From an uncultured Prevotella sp. (GTDB lineage: Bacteria; Bacteroidota; Bacteroidia; Bacteroidales; Bacteroidaceae): 36,043 bases of DNA. Position numbers and translations under genes: made by a program. The notes below the pieces were generated by a model. That model saw nothing but the letters and a program-made list of their open reading frames with translations. It did no database searches and had not been told where the DNA came from. Location: positions 1-36,043 of the forward strand of contig CAJOEC010000033.1 in NCBI GenBank assembly GCA_905233425.1, given 5' to 3'. How positions within the stretch are numbered: position 1 is the first letter of the stretch; each line of letters begins with the position of its first letter. Below are positions 1 to 7,275 of this stretch, piece by piece.

Positions 1-43
1 TGCCTACCCAGGGCGCTGCCCTGGGCTGACTGCTCATTGCCCC

Positions 44-314
44 CATTCCCGAGCGAAGCTCGCCTACCCGTAGCCTTTCGGGGCGTGGTCGAGCACACAG
101 AATCGTACCAAGTTATTTTTTAATTATCACTTAACAACGAATTAAAACGAATTTCACGAATGACACGAATTATTTCGACCTGCGGTTGGAACTGCCCAAT
201 GACGCTGAAAGCGTCACCGCTCAATAACCGCAGCGTCCGTAGGACCTGCGGACAGCATGAACACCGTAGCAAGCACTCTGAAAGGCTACGGGTAGGCGAG
301 CTTGCTCGGGAATG
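44..314. repeat. Long inverted repeat, arms 44-80 and 278-314
   Basis: The arm starting CATTCCCGAGCGAAGCTCGC at 44 is matched in reverse complement by the arm ending at 314. They agree over about 36 bases apart from a one-base indel and a mismatch at the inner end. A second perfect 16-bp inverted repeat, CACCGCTCAATAACCG at 215-230 with its complement at 407-422, interlocks with it. This resembles intergenic interspersed repeats of Bacteroidetes; no function is known to me. Confidence 0.75.
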
Positions 315-472
315 AGAGTGCCCCATCTGCGCGGTTGGGCGACTCTTTCAGAGTCGATGTTACCCACTCGCCTACTATCCAGGGGTGCTCGTTACGCTCG
401 TACCCTCGGTTATTGAGCGGTGACCGCTTTGCGGTCATACGACAGCAGACAACCGTATCAGGTCGAATTATT

Positions 473-572
473 TTCGTGTAATTAGTGAAATTAGAAACAA
501 TTCGTATAATTCGTGTAATTAGTGAAATAAGATACAATTCGTAAAATTCGTGTAATTCGTTTTAATTCGTTG
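473..572. repeat. AATTCGTGTAATTCGT-type AT-rich repeats
   Basis: Successive copies of AATTCGT, GTGTAATTCGT and GTGTAATTAGTGAAAT variants are arranged head to tail. The same motif family occurs at about 132-176 in the opposite orientation and at 23024-23165, so it is a dispersed repeat rather than a local low-complexity tract. Confidence 0.7.
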
Positions 573-643
573 TTCATAAAAAGGAGGGTAAAGTTTATTT
601 AGTGTCTGTTCCAATTATGTCAAATTAAACACAATAATAATAT

Positions 644-1945
644 ATGTCTGAATACAATTTTGATGAAGTGATTGTTCGGCGCGGCACCGGCTGCATGAAG
701 TGGGATGCGGCCCTGGCCGAGAATGTAATTCCGTTGTGGGTGGCCGACATGGACTTTGCCGTCGCCCCCGCCATACAGGAGGCTGTCCGCCGACGTGCCA
801 GCCATCCCGTCTTCGGCTACACCCATGTCGGCGAGGACTTCTACGAGGCAGTCATCTCGTGGTTCCGCCGGCGCCACCAGTGGGAGATACGTCGCACGGA
901 GATTCTCTACACCACCGGCGTAGTGCCCGCCATGGCAGTGGCACTGAAAGCCATGACCATGCCCGGCGAGAAAGTGGTGATACTCTCGCCCGACTACAAC
1001 TGTTTCTTCTCGTCGATACGCAACAGCGGCTGCGAGGTGCTGGAGAGCGGTCTGTTAAGAGTCGAAAGTACGGAGTTGGGAGACTCTTGCCCATCGGATG
1101 AAGTAAAGTCACTAAACTCTCAACCCTCAACCCTCAACTTTGTGGTGAACTGGGACGATTTCGAGGCGAAGTGTGCCGACCCTAAGACCACTGTCTTCCT
1201 GCTCTGTAACCCCCACAACCCCACAGGCCGCGTGTGGACCGCCGACGAGCTGCGCCGCATGAACGACATCTGCTTGCGCCATGGTGTGCGCGTGGTCAGC
1301 GACGAGATTCACTGCGAACTCATTATGCCCGGCCACCGTTTCCAGCCTTTCGCCGCTGTCAGCGAAGAGTGCCGGAGTAACAGCGTCATACTGAACTCAC
1401 CGTCGAAATCGTTCAACATCGCCGGGCTGCAAACGGCCAACATCATTTGCGCCGACGACGAGCTGCGCCGCCGTCTGGACCGGGCTATCAACATCAACGA
1501 GGTGTGCGACGTCAACCCCTTCGGGCCGGTGGCGCTAATAGCTGCCTACAACGAGAGCGAGGACTGGATAGACCGGCTTAACGAATACCTCTGGGGAAAC
1601 TACTGTGCCCTGCGGGAGTTCTTCGCCGAGCATCTGCCCGAGTGCCACGTCACCAACCTTGAGGGTACATACCTTGTCTGGATAGATTTCTCCCCGCTGC
1701 TCCCACTACAAGTTGACGTGGGAGATAAATGCCAGCACATCGAAACCATCAAAAAGGTGTCGCATCTGTTCCTCCACATCTACAAAAAGGCCCGTGTATG
1801 GGTGAACGCCGGCATCATGTACGGCACTGAGACAGGCAAAGACTACATGCGCATCAACATCGCCTGTCCACGCTCGCTACTGATGGAGGGACTGCGGCGG
1901 ATAGCCGACACCCTCAGACTGCGGGTCACGGGGACAGGCACTTGA
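644..1945 (+). CDS. PatB/MalY-family PLP-dependent aminotransferase or C-S lyase
   Basis: Fold-type I PLP enzyme of the PatB/MalY group; members usually act as cystathionine beta-lyases or related C-S lyases in the cytoplasm. Visible marks are the N-terminal IPLWVADMDF block, FGYTH, the LCNPHNPTGRVW block, SDEIHCEL with the cofactor-contacting Asp, the presumed PLP lysine in NSPSKSFNIAGL, and the C-terminal RINIACPRS arginine segment. At 433 residues it is longer than the usual 390 or so. One reason is a poorly alignable insertion at about residues 137-165, partly built from a CTCAACC micro-repeat. A second short expansion lies near residues 350-365, and the last codons come from a dispersed repeat. 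The fold is sure; the exact substrate is not, since this family is often annotated simply as an aminotransferase. The start is the ATG after an AT-rich leader, with no Shine-Dalgarno, as is normal in this phylum. Confidence 0.92.
   Translation: MSEYNFDEVIVRRGTGCMKWDAALAENVIPLWVADMDFAVAPAIQEAVRRRASHPVFGYTHVGEDFYEAVISWFRRRHQWEIRRTEILYTTGVVPAMAVALKAMTMPGEKVVILSPDYNCFFSSIRNSGCEVLESGLLRVESTELGDSCPSDEVKSLNSQPSTLNFVVNWDDFEAKCADPKTTVFLLCNPHNPTGRVWTADELRRMNDICLRHGVRVVSDEIHCELIMPGHRFQPFAAVSEECRSNSVILNSPSKSFNIAGLQTANIICADDELRRRLDRAININEVCDVNPFGPVALIAAYNESEDWIDRLNEYLWGNYCALREFFAEHLPECHVTNLEGTYLVWIDFSPLLPLQVDVGDKCQHIETIKKVSHLFLHIYKKARVWVNAGIMYGTETGKDYMRINIACPRSLLMEGLRRIADTLRLRVTGTGT
1060..1139 (+). repeat. 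In-frame low-complexity insertion in the aminotransferase gene
   Basis: The segment contains GTCGAAAGTACGGAGTTGGG and a short tandem of CTCAACC (1119-1139). It encodes a Ser/Thr/Asn-rich stretch that has no counterpart in the family as I know it. The reading frame is kept on both sides. Confidence 0.5.
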
Positions 1946-1949
1946 CCCA
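1930..1949 (+). repeat. REP-like half-element supplying the aminotransferase stop codon
   Basis: GGGGACAGGCACTTGACCCA differs only by one missing base from one arm of the large hairpin at 35777-35826. The element encodes the final Gly-Thr-Gly-Thr and provides the TGA stop at 1943-1945. Confidence 0.7.
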
Positions 1950-1976
1950 CGGCAAAGAGCATTTTTCGGCATTTTC

Positions 1977-2008
1977 TTTGGCAGTTAGCGGGAAAATGAG
2001 TATTTTTG
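1977..2008 (+). promoter_or_regulatory. Bacteroidetes-type promoter for the PAP2-nuclease pair
   Basis: TTTG at 1977-1980 and TATTTTTG at 2001-2008 are separated by 20 bases, matching the Bacteroidetes -33/-7 consensus (TTTG, 19-21 bases, TAnnTTTG). Transcription would start near 2014, giving a leader of about 60 bases before the ATG at 2073. Confidence 0.7.
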
Positions 2009-2072
2009 CACCGCCTTAGCAGGAGCCGACACCTCAAAGTGCCGGCCGACACCACGCCAACAGACACCGATA

Positions 2073-3044
2073 ATGATACTGCGCCAACTGTTCCGTTTAG
2101 AGACGAAGCCCATACGCGGCCTCCTGTGGTTAGAGTGGGCCATGGTGGTCTACGCCGTCCTGACGACCATACTCATAGCCATCACCTTCAGCCGTATGCA
2201 CGACCCCATGCAGATGCTGTGGGGGCGCGGACAGGCACTTCTGATGACGCTGGCCCTGTGGGGGGTCTACCGGCTGGTGCCCTGCCGCATGACGCTGCTG
2301 AGCCGTGTGGGGGGGCAGCTGCTGTTCCTCGGATGGTGGTACCCCGACACGTTTGAGCTGAACCGCATCTACCCCAATCTCGACGCATTCTTCGCCAATG
2401 TCGAACAGCAGATCTTCGGGTTCCAGCCAGCGCTGACATTGTGCAACGACTATGCCTCGCCAGTGGTCAGCGAACTGCTGTCGCTGGGGTATGTCAGCTA
2501 TTACCCGATAATCGCCTGCGTGGTGCTGTTCTATTTTCTGTTCCGCTACGAGCGGTTCCTGCGCACGTCGTTCGTCATCGTCGCGTCGTTCTTCCTCTTC
2601 TACGTCATCTTCATCATGCTACCCGTCGCCGGCCCGCAGTTCTACTACCAGGCAGTGGGCACCGACCAGATAGCACAGGGCGTGTTCCCCCATCTTGGCG
2701 ACTACTTTGAGCACCTGCCCTTCGACCTCAACAACGAAAATCACTCACTGCCCATTCCCGGATGGAAGGACGGGGTGTTCTACCGTCTGCTCGTCGACGC
2801 ACACAATGCCGGCGAGCGGCCCACGGCAGCATTCCCCAGCAGCCATGTGGGGATAACGACGGTGGTGATGTGGCTGGCCCACGAGGCACGAAACCGCAAG
2901 CTGTTCTTCTCGCTGCTGCCGCTTGCCGTGCTCATGTTCTTCGCCACGTTCTACATCCAGGCCCACTATGTCATCGACGCAATAGCAGGCCTCGTAACCG
3001 GAACAGCCATGTATTTCCTCTTCCGCTGGGTCTACCGCGAATAG
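2073..3044 (+). CDS. PAP2-superfamily integral membrane phosphatase or phosphotransferase
   Basis: A 323-residue polytopic protein with about six hydrophobic segments. Acid-phosphatase (PAP2) motifs sit in the C-terminal half: ERPTAAFPSSHVG near residues 247-260, carrying the motif-2 histidine, and YIQAHYVIDAIAG near 292-304, with the His and Asp of motif 3. Such enzymes remove or transfer phosphate on lipid substrates in the inner membrane, for example phosphatidic acid, undecaprenyl diphosphate or, in sphingolipid-making Bacteroidetes, phosphoinositol head groups. The layout (long N-terminal membrane part, VAGPQFYY before the catalytic loop) recalls the Aur1/PAP2_3 branch, but the substrate cannot be read from sequence. 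It has its own promoter at 1977-2008 and lies 21 bases before the nuclease gene, so the two are probably co-transcribed. Confidence 0.87.
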   Translation: MILRQLFRLETKPIRGLLWLEWAMVVYAVLTTILIAITFSRMHDPMQMLWGRGQALLMTLALWGVYRLVPCRMTLLSRVGGQLLFLGWWYPDTFELNRIYPNLDAFFANVEQQIFGFQPALTLCNDYASPVVSELLSLGYVSYYPIIACVVLFYFLFRYERFLRTSFVIVASFFLFYVIFIMLPVAGPQFYYQAVGTDQIAQGVFPHLGDYFEHLPFDLNNENHSLPIPGWKDGVFYRLLVDAHNAGERPTAAFPSSHVGITTVVMWLAHEARNRKLFFSLLPLAVLMFFATFYIQAHYVIDAIAGLVTGTAMYFLFRWVYRE

Positions 3045-3065
3045 AAACAATAACTCCCAAAAACA

Positions 3066-6000
3066 ATGTCCTCATTCCTTGAACACGTCGCCGCAGACCT
3101 ACTGCGCAAATACGGCAACGACCTTTCACGCCTCGTCGTGGTATTCCCCAACAAGCGTGCGTCGCTATTCCTCAACGCCCACCTGTCGCGCTTCTCCGAA
3201 AGCCCCATCTGGAGCCCGCGCTACATGACCATCAGCGAGCTGTTCCGTCAGCAGAGCACGCTCACCGTGGCCGACCCCATAAAGCTGGTGTGCGAGCTGC
3301 ACAAGTCGTTCACCGCGCAGACTGGCATCGACGAGACGCTCGACCACTTCTACGGATGGGGGCAGCTGCTGCTCTCGGACTTCGACGACCTCGACAAGAA
3401 CATGGCCGACGCCGACCGCGTGCTGGCCAACCTGCGCGACATCCACGAACTCGACGGCACCGACTATCTCAGCGACGAGCAGAAGGAGGCAATAGCAAAG
3501 TTCTTCAGCAACTTCTCGCCCGACCACAACTCGCTGCTCAAGGAGCGGTTCCTTCGACTGTGGTCGCGCATGGCAGCCATATACCACGACTTCAACGACC
3601 GCCTCAACCGCCAGCAACTGGCATACGAAGGGGCACTCTACCGCAGCGTGGTGGAAAACTTGGAAAAGCCCGACAGGGAAGACACTCCCCTCTCTTCTCC
3701 CTCCTCTCTCCTCTCTCCTCACTCCTCTACCCCACCTTCTCCCTCCTCTCTCCTCTCTCCTCACTCCTCTCTCCTCTATATCTTCGTAGGCTTCAACGTG
3801 CTACAGAAGGTGGAGCAGCGGCTTTTCCTCTGGCTGAAGCGTGAGGGCAAGGCCCGCTTCTACTGGGACTACGACAAATACTACATGCAGTCGGAGGCGG
3901 GGATGTTCATCAGAGAAAACCTGGCCGACTTCCCCAACGAACTGGACGGCGACAACGACGACATATTCAGCTGCTTCGCCCGACAGAAGACCATCACCGT
4001 GGCATCGGCCCCGACAGAGAACATACAGGCACGCTATGCCGCCACATGGCTCGGCAAAGACAGCGCTCCCGGCCCCGATACTGCCATCGTGCTCTGCGAC
4101 GAAAGTCTGCTGCCAACGGTCATCCACTGTCTGCCCGACAACGTAAACCTCGTGAACGTCACCACCGGCTACCCCCTGGGCCAGGCCCCCGTGGCAGCAC
4201 TCATAAACGCCCTCTTCGCTCTGCGCACCCAGGGCTACCAACCCGGCCGCGACCGTTACCGTCTGCGCCATGTGAACGCCCTGCTGCGCCATCCTTACAT
4301 CGCCGGTCTGTCGCCTCTCATTGCCGACTTGCACCGCGACCTGAACGAGAAGAAAATCTACTATCCCTCAACCGCCCTTCTCACCGCCTGCGAAAGCCCC
4401 GCGATTGTGCCCGGCGGTTCCCCCGCCGGGACGGCCTTCTGCTCCCCTGCCCTTCTCTTCCGCCCCCTGCCCTCTGAAGGCGGCAACGCCGCCCTCCTCT
4501 CCTGGATGTGCGACGTGCTGAAAGCCATAGCCGCCACCGTCCCCCCAGTCTCCCCTACGGGCCAAGCCATCGCTCCCCCACCCTCCCCTTCGGGCCAAGT
4601 CACAACTTCCCCATCCTCTCCCACATCCCCCCAGCCTTTCAGCATCCAGACAGAGTCGCTCTTCCGCGCCTACACCCTGCTGAACCGTCTTCTTTCCCTC
4701 GTCACCGCCGGCGACCTGGCCGTAGACGTCATCACCCTGCAACGCCTCGTCGCCCAGCTCATGCAGACCACAACCATACCCTTCCACGGCGAACCCGTCG
4801 AGGGGCTTCAGGTCATGGGACTCCTTGAAACCCGCAACCTCGACTTCCGCCACGTGCTACTGCTCTCAACCAACGAGGGGAACATCCCCCGTGGCGTCAG
4901 CGATACGTCGTTCATACCCTATAGCATAAGGAAGGCATACGCCCTGACTACCACCGAACACAAGGTGGCCATCTACAGCTACTATTTCCACCGCCTGCTG
5001 CAGCGGGCCGACGATGTGACCATCGTCTACAACAACTCCACCTCCGACGGCCACACAGGCGAGATGAGCCGCTTCGTGCTACAGCTCATGGTCGAGGACA
5101 GCCACCACAACATTGCCATGAAGACGCTACAGGCCTCACAGGCCTTCACGCCATTCCATCCGCAGCCCGTGGAGAAAACGCCGCAGATGATGCAGAAGCT
5201 GCAAGCCCGCTTCAGCACCACCACTGCCACCGTTCCCGTTGCTTCTACTGCGGGCCAAACCCCCGTTCCTGCCACTTCTCCTGCGGGCCAAGCCCCCCTC
5301 CTCACCCCCACCGCCATCAACCGCTACCAGCGCTGTCCGTTGATGTTCTACTACACCTACGTCCACGACCTGCGCGAACCCGACACCAACGACGACGACA
5401 CGATAGACAACCGCATCTTCGGCAACATCTTCCACGAGGCCGCCCGCATCGTCTACTCCCGGCTCATGGAGAAGAGTCGGCTGATAATCGCCTCGAACAT
5501 CGACCATCTGCTCCACCAACGCATCGACATCGACCGTGCCGTCGACGAGGCCATACGCAAAGAACTCTTCCACCTCGAAGACACAGAGGCTGACGCTTCA
5601 TCGCATGGTGGCGCTCACACCGCGCAACGTTCACAGTCCCCCACCCTTCACCCCGACCTCAGCGGCCTGCAGATCATCAACCGCGAAGTCATCATTCACT
5701 ATCTGCGCCAGCTGCTAACCATCGACCGCCAGCTTGCGCCCTTCACCATCATTGGGCTCGAGACCGACGTGGCCATGCCCTTGGAGACCGAAAACATAAA
5801 GACCATCGTAGGGGGGCGCATAGACCGCCTCGACATGATAACGACAGACAAAGGCGAGCGCATACGCGTGATTGACTACAAGACAGGCAGCCGTGTGCCA
5901 ACGCCCCTGTCAGGCCCTGATGCCATCTTCCAGCAGGAACAGCTCGACAACCACAGCGACTACTACTTGCAGACATTCCTCTACAGCATCATCGTTGCGG

Positions 6001-6302
6001 AAGACGCCTCAGCACAGCGTGTCCCGTACACTGAGCCATTGGCGCAGTCAGCCCAGCCAGCCACGCCGACAACAGCCGTCTCCCCCGCCCTGCTCTTCAT
6101 ACAGCACGCCGGGGTGAAGGACTACAACCCTGTGTTGAAATTCGGAAAAGAGAACATCGACGACGTTGCCCCTTACGCCCCACTGTTCATGCATCTGCTC
6201 ATGGAGACGGTCGACGAGATGTTCAGTCCCGACGTGCCTTTCATTCCCACGTCCGACCGAAACCGCTGCCGCTCCTGCCCCTACCGCATGTTGTGCTTCT
6301 GA
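3066..6302 (+). CDS. AddB-like PD-(D/E)XK exonuclease with inactive helicase-like N-terminus
   Basis: A 1078-residue protein of the AddB/RexB-like group, which pairs with an AddA-type helicase-nuclease in processing double-strand DNA ends. The N-terminus (VVVFPNKRASLFLNAHL, then ITISELF-like text) resembles the degenerate helicase core of AddB. The C-terminal nuclease starts near residue 745 (TPTAINRYQRCPLMFYY) and continues with the conserved His in NIFHEAARI, the acidic GGRIDRLDM and the catalytic IDYKTG. It ends with RCRSCPYRMLCF; these three Cys plus the Cys of QRCP are placed as in the AddB iron-sulfur cluster. At least three in-frame inserts of repetitive DNA lie in linkers: about residues 203-238, 490-525 and 720-747. 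No AddA partner is in the window. It follows PAP2 by 21 bases and converges on the cation transporter gene with a 32-base gap. Confidence 0.88.
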   Translation: MSSFLEHVAADLLRKYGNDLSRLVVVFPNKRASLFLNAHLSRFSESPIWSPRYMTISELFRQQSTLTVADPIKLVCELHKSFTAQTGIDETLDHFYGWGQLLLSDFDDLDKNMADADRVLANLRDIHELDGTDYLSDEQKEAIAKFFSNFSPDHNSLLKERFLRLWSRMAAIYHDFNDRLNRQQLAYEGALYRSVVENLEKPDREDTPLSSPSSLLSPHSSTPPSPSSLLSPHSSLLYIFVGFNVLQKVEQRLFLWLKREGKARFYWDYDKYYMQSEAGMFIRENLADFPNELDGDNDDIFSCFARQKTITVASAPTENIQARYAATWLGKDSAPGPDTAIVLCDESLLPTVIHCLPDNVNLVNVTTGYPLGQAPVAALINALFALRTQGYQPGRDRYRLRHVNALLRHPYIAGLSPLIADLHRDLNEKKIYYPSTALLTACESPAIVPGGSPAGTAFCSPALLFRPLPSEGGNAALLSWMCDVLKAIAATVPPVSPTGQAIAPPPSPSGQVTTSPSSPTSPQPFSIQTESLFRAYTLLNRLLSLVTAGDLAVDVITLQRLVAQLMQTTTIPFHGEPVEGLQVMGLLETRNLDFRHVLLLSTNEGNIPRGVSDTSFIPYSIRKAYALTTTEHKVAIYSYYFHRLLQRADDVTIVYNNSTSDGHTGEMSRFVLQLMVEDSHHNIAMKTLQASQAFTPFHPQPVEKTPQMMQKLQARFSTTTATVPVASTAGQTPVPATSPAGQAPLLTPTAINRYQRCPLMFYYTYVHDLREPDTNDDDTIDNRIFGNIFHEAARIVYSRLMEKSRLIIASNIDHLLHQRIDIDRAVDEAIRKELFHLEDTEADASSHGGAHTAQRSQSPTLHPDLSGLQIINREVIIHYLRQLLTIDRQLAPFTIIGLETDVAMPLETENIKTIVGGRIDRLDMITTDKGERIRVIDYKTGSRVPTPLSGPDAIFQQEQLDNHSDYYLQTFLYSIIVAEDASAQRVPYTEPLAQSAQPATPTTAVSPALLFIQHAGVKDYNPVLKFGKENIDDVAPYAPLFMHLLMETVDEMFSPDVPFIPTSDRNRCRSCPYRMLCF
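3695..3770 (+). repeat. 34-bp perfect direct repeat, in frame within the nuclease gene
   Basis: A TC-only-like segment beginning TTCTCCCTCCTCTCTCCTCT at 3695-3728 recurs exactly at 3737-3770. The offset is 42 bases, or 14 codons, so the protein shows SPSSLLSPHSS twice. The surrounding 3681-3778 is pyrimidine-rich throughout and unlike the neighbouring coding sequence. Confidence 0.9.
4533..4599 (+). repeat. Two 33-34-bp units of the ACGGGCCAAG repeat in the nuclease gene
   Basis: Two consecutive units each end in CGGGCCAAG and start with a Pro-coding GCCACCGTCCCC-like block. They encode PPVSPTGQ and PPPSPSGQ. Related unit pairs occur at 5226-5292 and at 6306-6397, which marks a small local repeat family. 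Confidence 0.75.
5226..5292 (+). repeat. Two further ~33-bp units of the same repeat before the nuclease domain
   Basis: Two units read GCCACCGTTCCCGTTGCTTC, then TACTGCGGGCCAA, and again to GCGGGCCAAG. They encode the linker VPVASTAGQ TPVPATSPAGQ that leads directly into the PD-(D/E)XK domain. Confidence 0.75.
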
Positions 6303-6305
6303 CCT

Positions 6306-6397
6306 GCCACCGTCCCCGCTGCTTCTCCCGCGAGTCAAGCCACCGTCCCCGCTGTTTCTCCAGCGGGTCCGACCACAGTCTCTCCTGCGGGTTCCAC
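6306..6397. repeat. Third cluster of the repeat, spanning the 3' end of the cation transporter gene
   Basis: Three units of about 33 bp related to those at 4533 and 5226 begin 4 bases after the nuclease stop and run into the convergent transporter gene. CCCGCTG at 6348-6354 pairs with CAGCGGG at 6361-6367. Read on the minus strand they encode the transporter tail PAGETVVGPAGETAGTVA, so the repeat has replaced or extended its C-terminus. No T-run follows the hairpin, so terminator activity is doubtful. Confidence 0.7.
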
Positions 6398-7264
6398 ATG
6401 CACCACCACGTGCGTATCCCCGCCGTATTTCCGCCTCAGCTGTTCCTCCACTTCTGAGGCTTTTTCATGGGCCAGCCTCAGTGGCATGTCGCCGTCGACA
6501 AGGATGTGAAGCTCTATGGCGTAGTGGTTGCCTATGCGGCGTGTGCGCAGGTCGTGAGGACTGTCGACGCCCTCTACGCTTGCCGCAATGCGCAGTATCT
6601 CCTCCTCGACGTCGTCGGGCAGCGACTGCTCCATCAGGTCGCCGATGCCGTCGCGCAGCAGAAAGAAGGCGACTTTCGTTATGAACAGTCCTACGACTAT
6701 CGAGGCCACGGGGTCGAGCACCGTCCATCGCTGCCCGAGGAAGATGGCGCCGCCGATGCCCACCGCCGTGCCTACCGACGAGAGTGCGTCGCTACGGTGG
6801 TGCCAGGCGTTGGCCTCCAAAGCCTTGGAACTCAGCTGTCGCGCCTTGACAAAAGTGTAGCGGTAGACGGCCTCCTTCAGGGCTATTGACAACAGCGCCG
6901 CCCAGAGCGCGAGCGTGCCGGGAGCCTCAAGCTGCTCTCCGCGAAGCCACGCCGCAATCTTCACGCCACCGCCATAGACAATGCCGACAGCCACGATGAG
7001 GAGGGCCACGCCGATGAGTGTCAATGCCAGCGTCTCGTACTTGCCGTGGCCGTAGTCGTGCGACCGGTCCTTGGGCTTGCCGCTGATGTGCACGAAGACG
7101 AACACGATAATGTCGGTCACGAAATCGCTCAATGAGTGTACAGCGTCGGCCACCATTGCAGCGCTGTGACCCACAATGCCGGCCACGAACTTAAAGACGA
7201 GCAGGGCCACGTTCACGGCCCCGCCCGCCAAAGTCACTTTGTATATCTCACGGTTTCTTTCCAT
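6335..7264 (-). CDS. Cation diffusion facilitator (zinc-type) efflux transporter
   Basis: A 309-residue CDF-family inner-membrane antiporter that exports divalent metal, most likely Zn2+, in exchange for protons. The transmembrane metal site is visible as HSLSD (HxxxD) in helix 2, near residues 45-49, and HHRSD (HxxxD) in helix 5. The loop SHDYGHGKYE is typical, and the cytoplasmic C-terminal domain (VEGVDSPHDLRTRRIG... IELHILVDGDMPL) is intact. HxxxD at both positions is the pattern of zinc-selective members. The final ~18 residues, rich in PAGET, derive from a local DNA repeat. The start lies 11 bases after the serpin stop, so it is probably read through from the serpin transcript; no separate promoter is visible. 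Confidence 0.93.
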   Translation of the reverse strand: MERNREIYKVTLAGGAVNVALLVFKFVAGIVGHSAAMVADAVHSLSDFVTDIIVFVFVHISGKPKDRSHDYGHGKYETLALTLIGVALLIVAVGIVYGGGVKIAAWLRGEQLEAPGTLALWAALLSIALKEAVYRYTFVKARQLSSKALEANAWHHRSDALSSVGTAVGIGGAIFLGQRWTVLDPVASIVVGLFITKVAFFLLRDGIGDLMEQSLPDDVEEEILRIAASVEGVDSPHDLRTRRIGNHYAIELHILVDGDMPLRLAHEKASEVEEQLRRKYGGDTHVVVHVEPAGETVVGPAGETAGTVA

Positions 7265-7275
7265 CAGCTATTGCC

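Larger units (their letters stand above)
1..643. other. Gene-free repeat mosaic upstream of the aminotransferase
   Basis: No credible coding region is seen; short minus-strand ORFs here are composed of repeat sequence. The stretch consists of small hairpins (7-25 with an 8-bp stem; 200-216; 421-437), two longer nested inverted repeats (44-80 with 278-314; 215-230 with 407-422) and AT-rich AATTCGTG-type repeats (about 132-176 and 473-572). The last 70 bases before the aminotransferase start are AT-rich and should hold its promoter, but I find no exact TAnnTTTG box there. Confidence 0.7.

Noticed and set aside
120..537. Two minus-strand open frames of 68 and 83 codons
   Set aside because: They consist of translated inverted repeats and AATTCGT arrays, with no coding signature.
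3681..3778. Possible frameshift or sequencing artefact in the pyrimidine-rich part of the nuclease gene
   Set aside because: The frame is intact on both sides and the repeat offset is 42 bases, so an in-frame insertion explains it.
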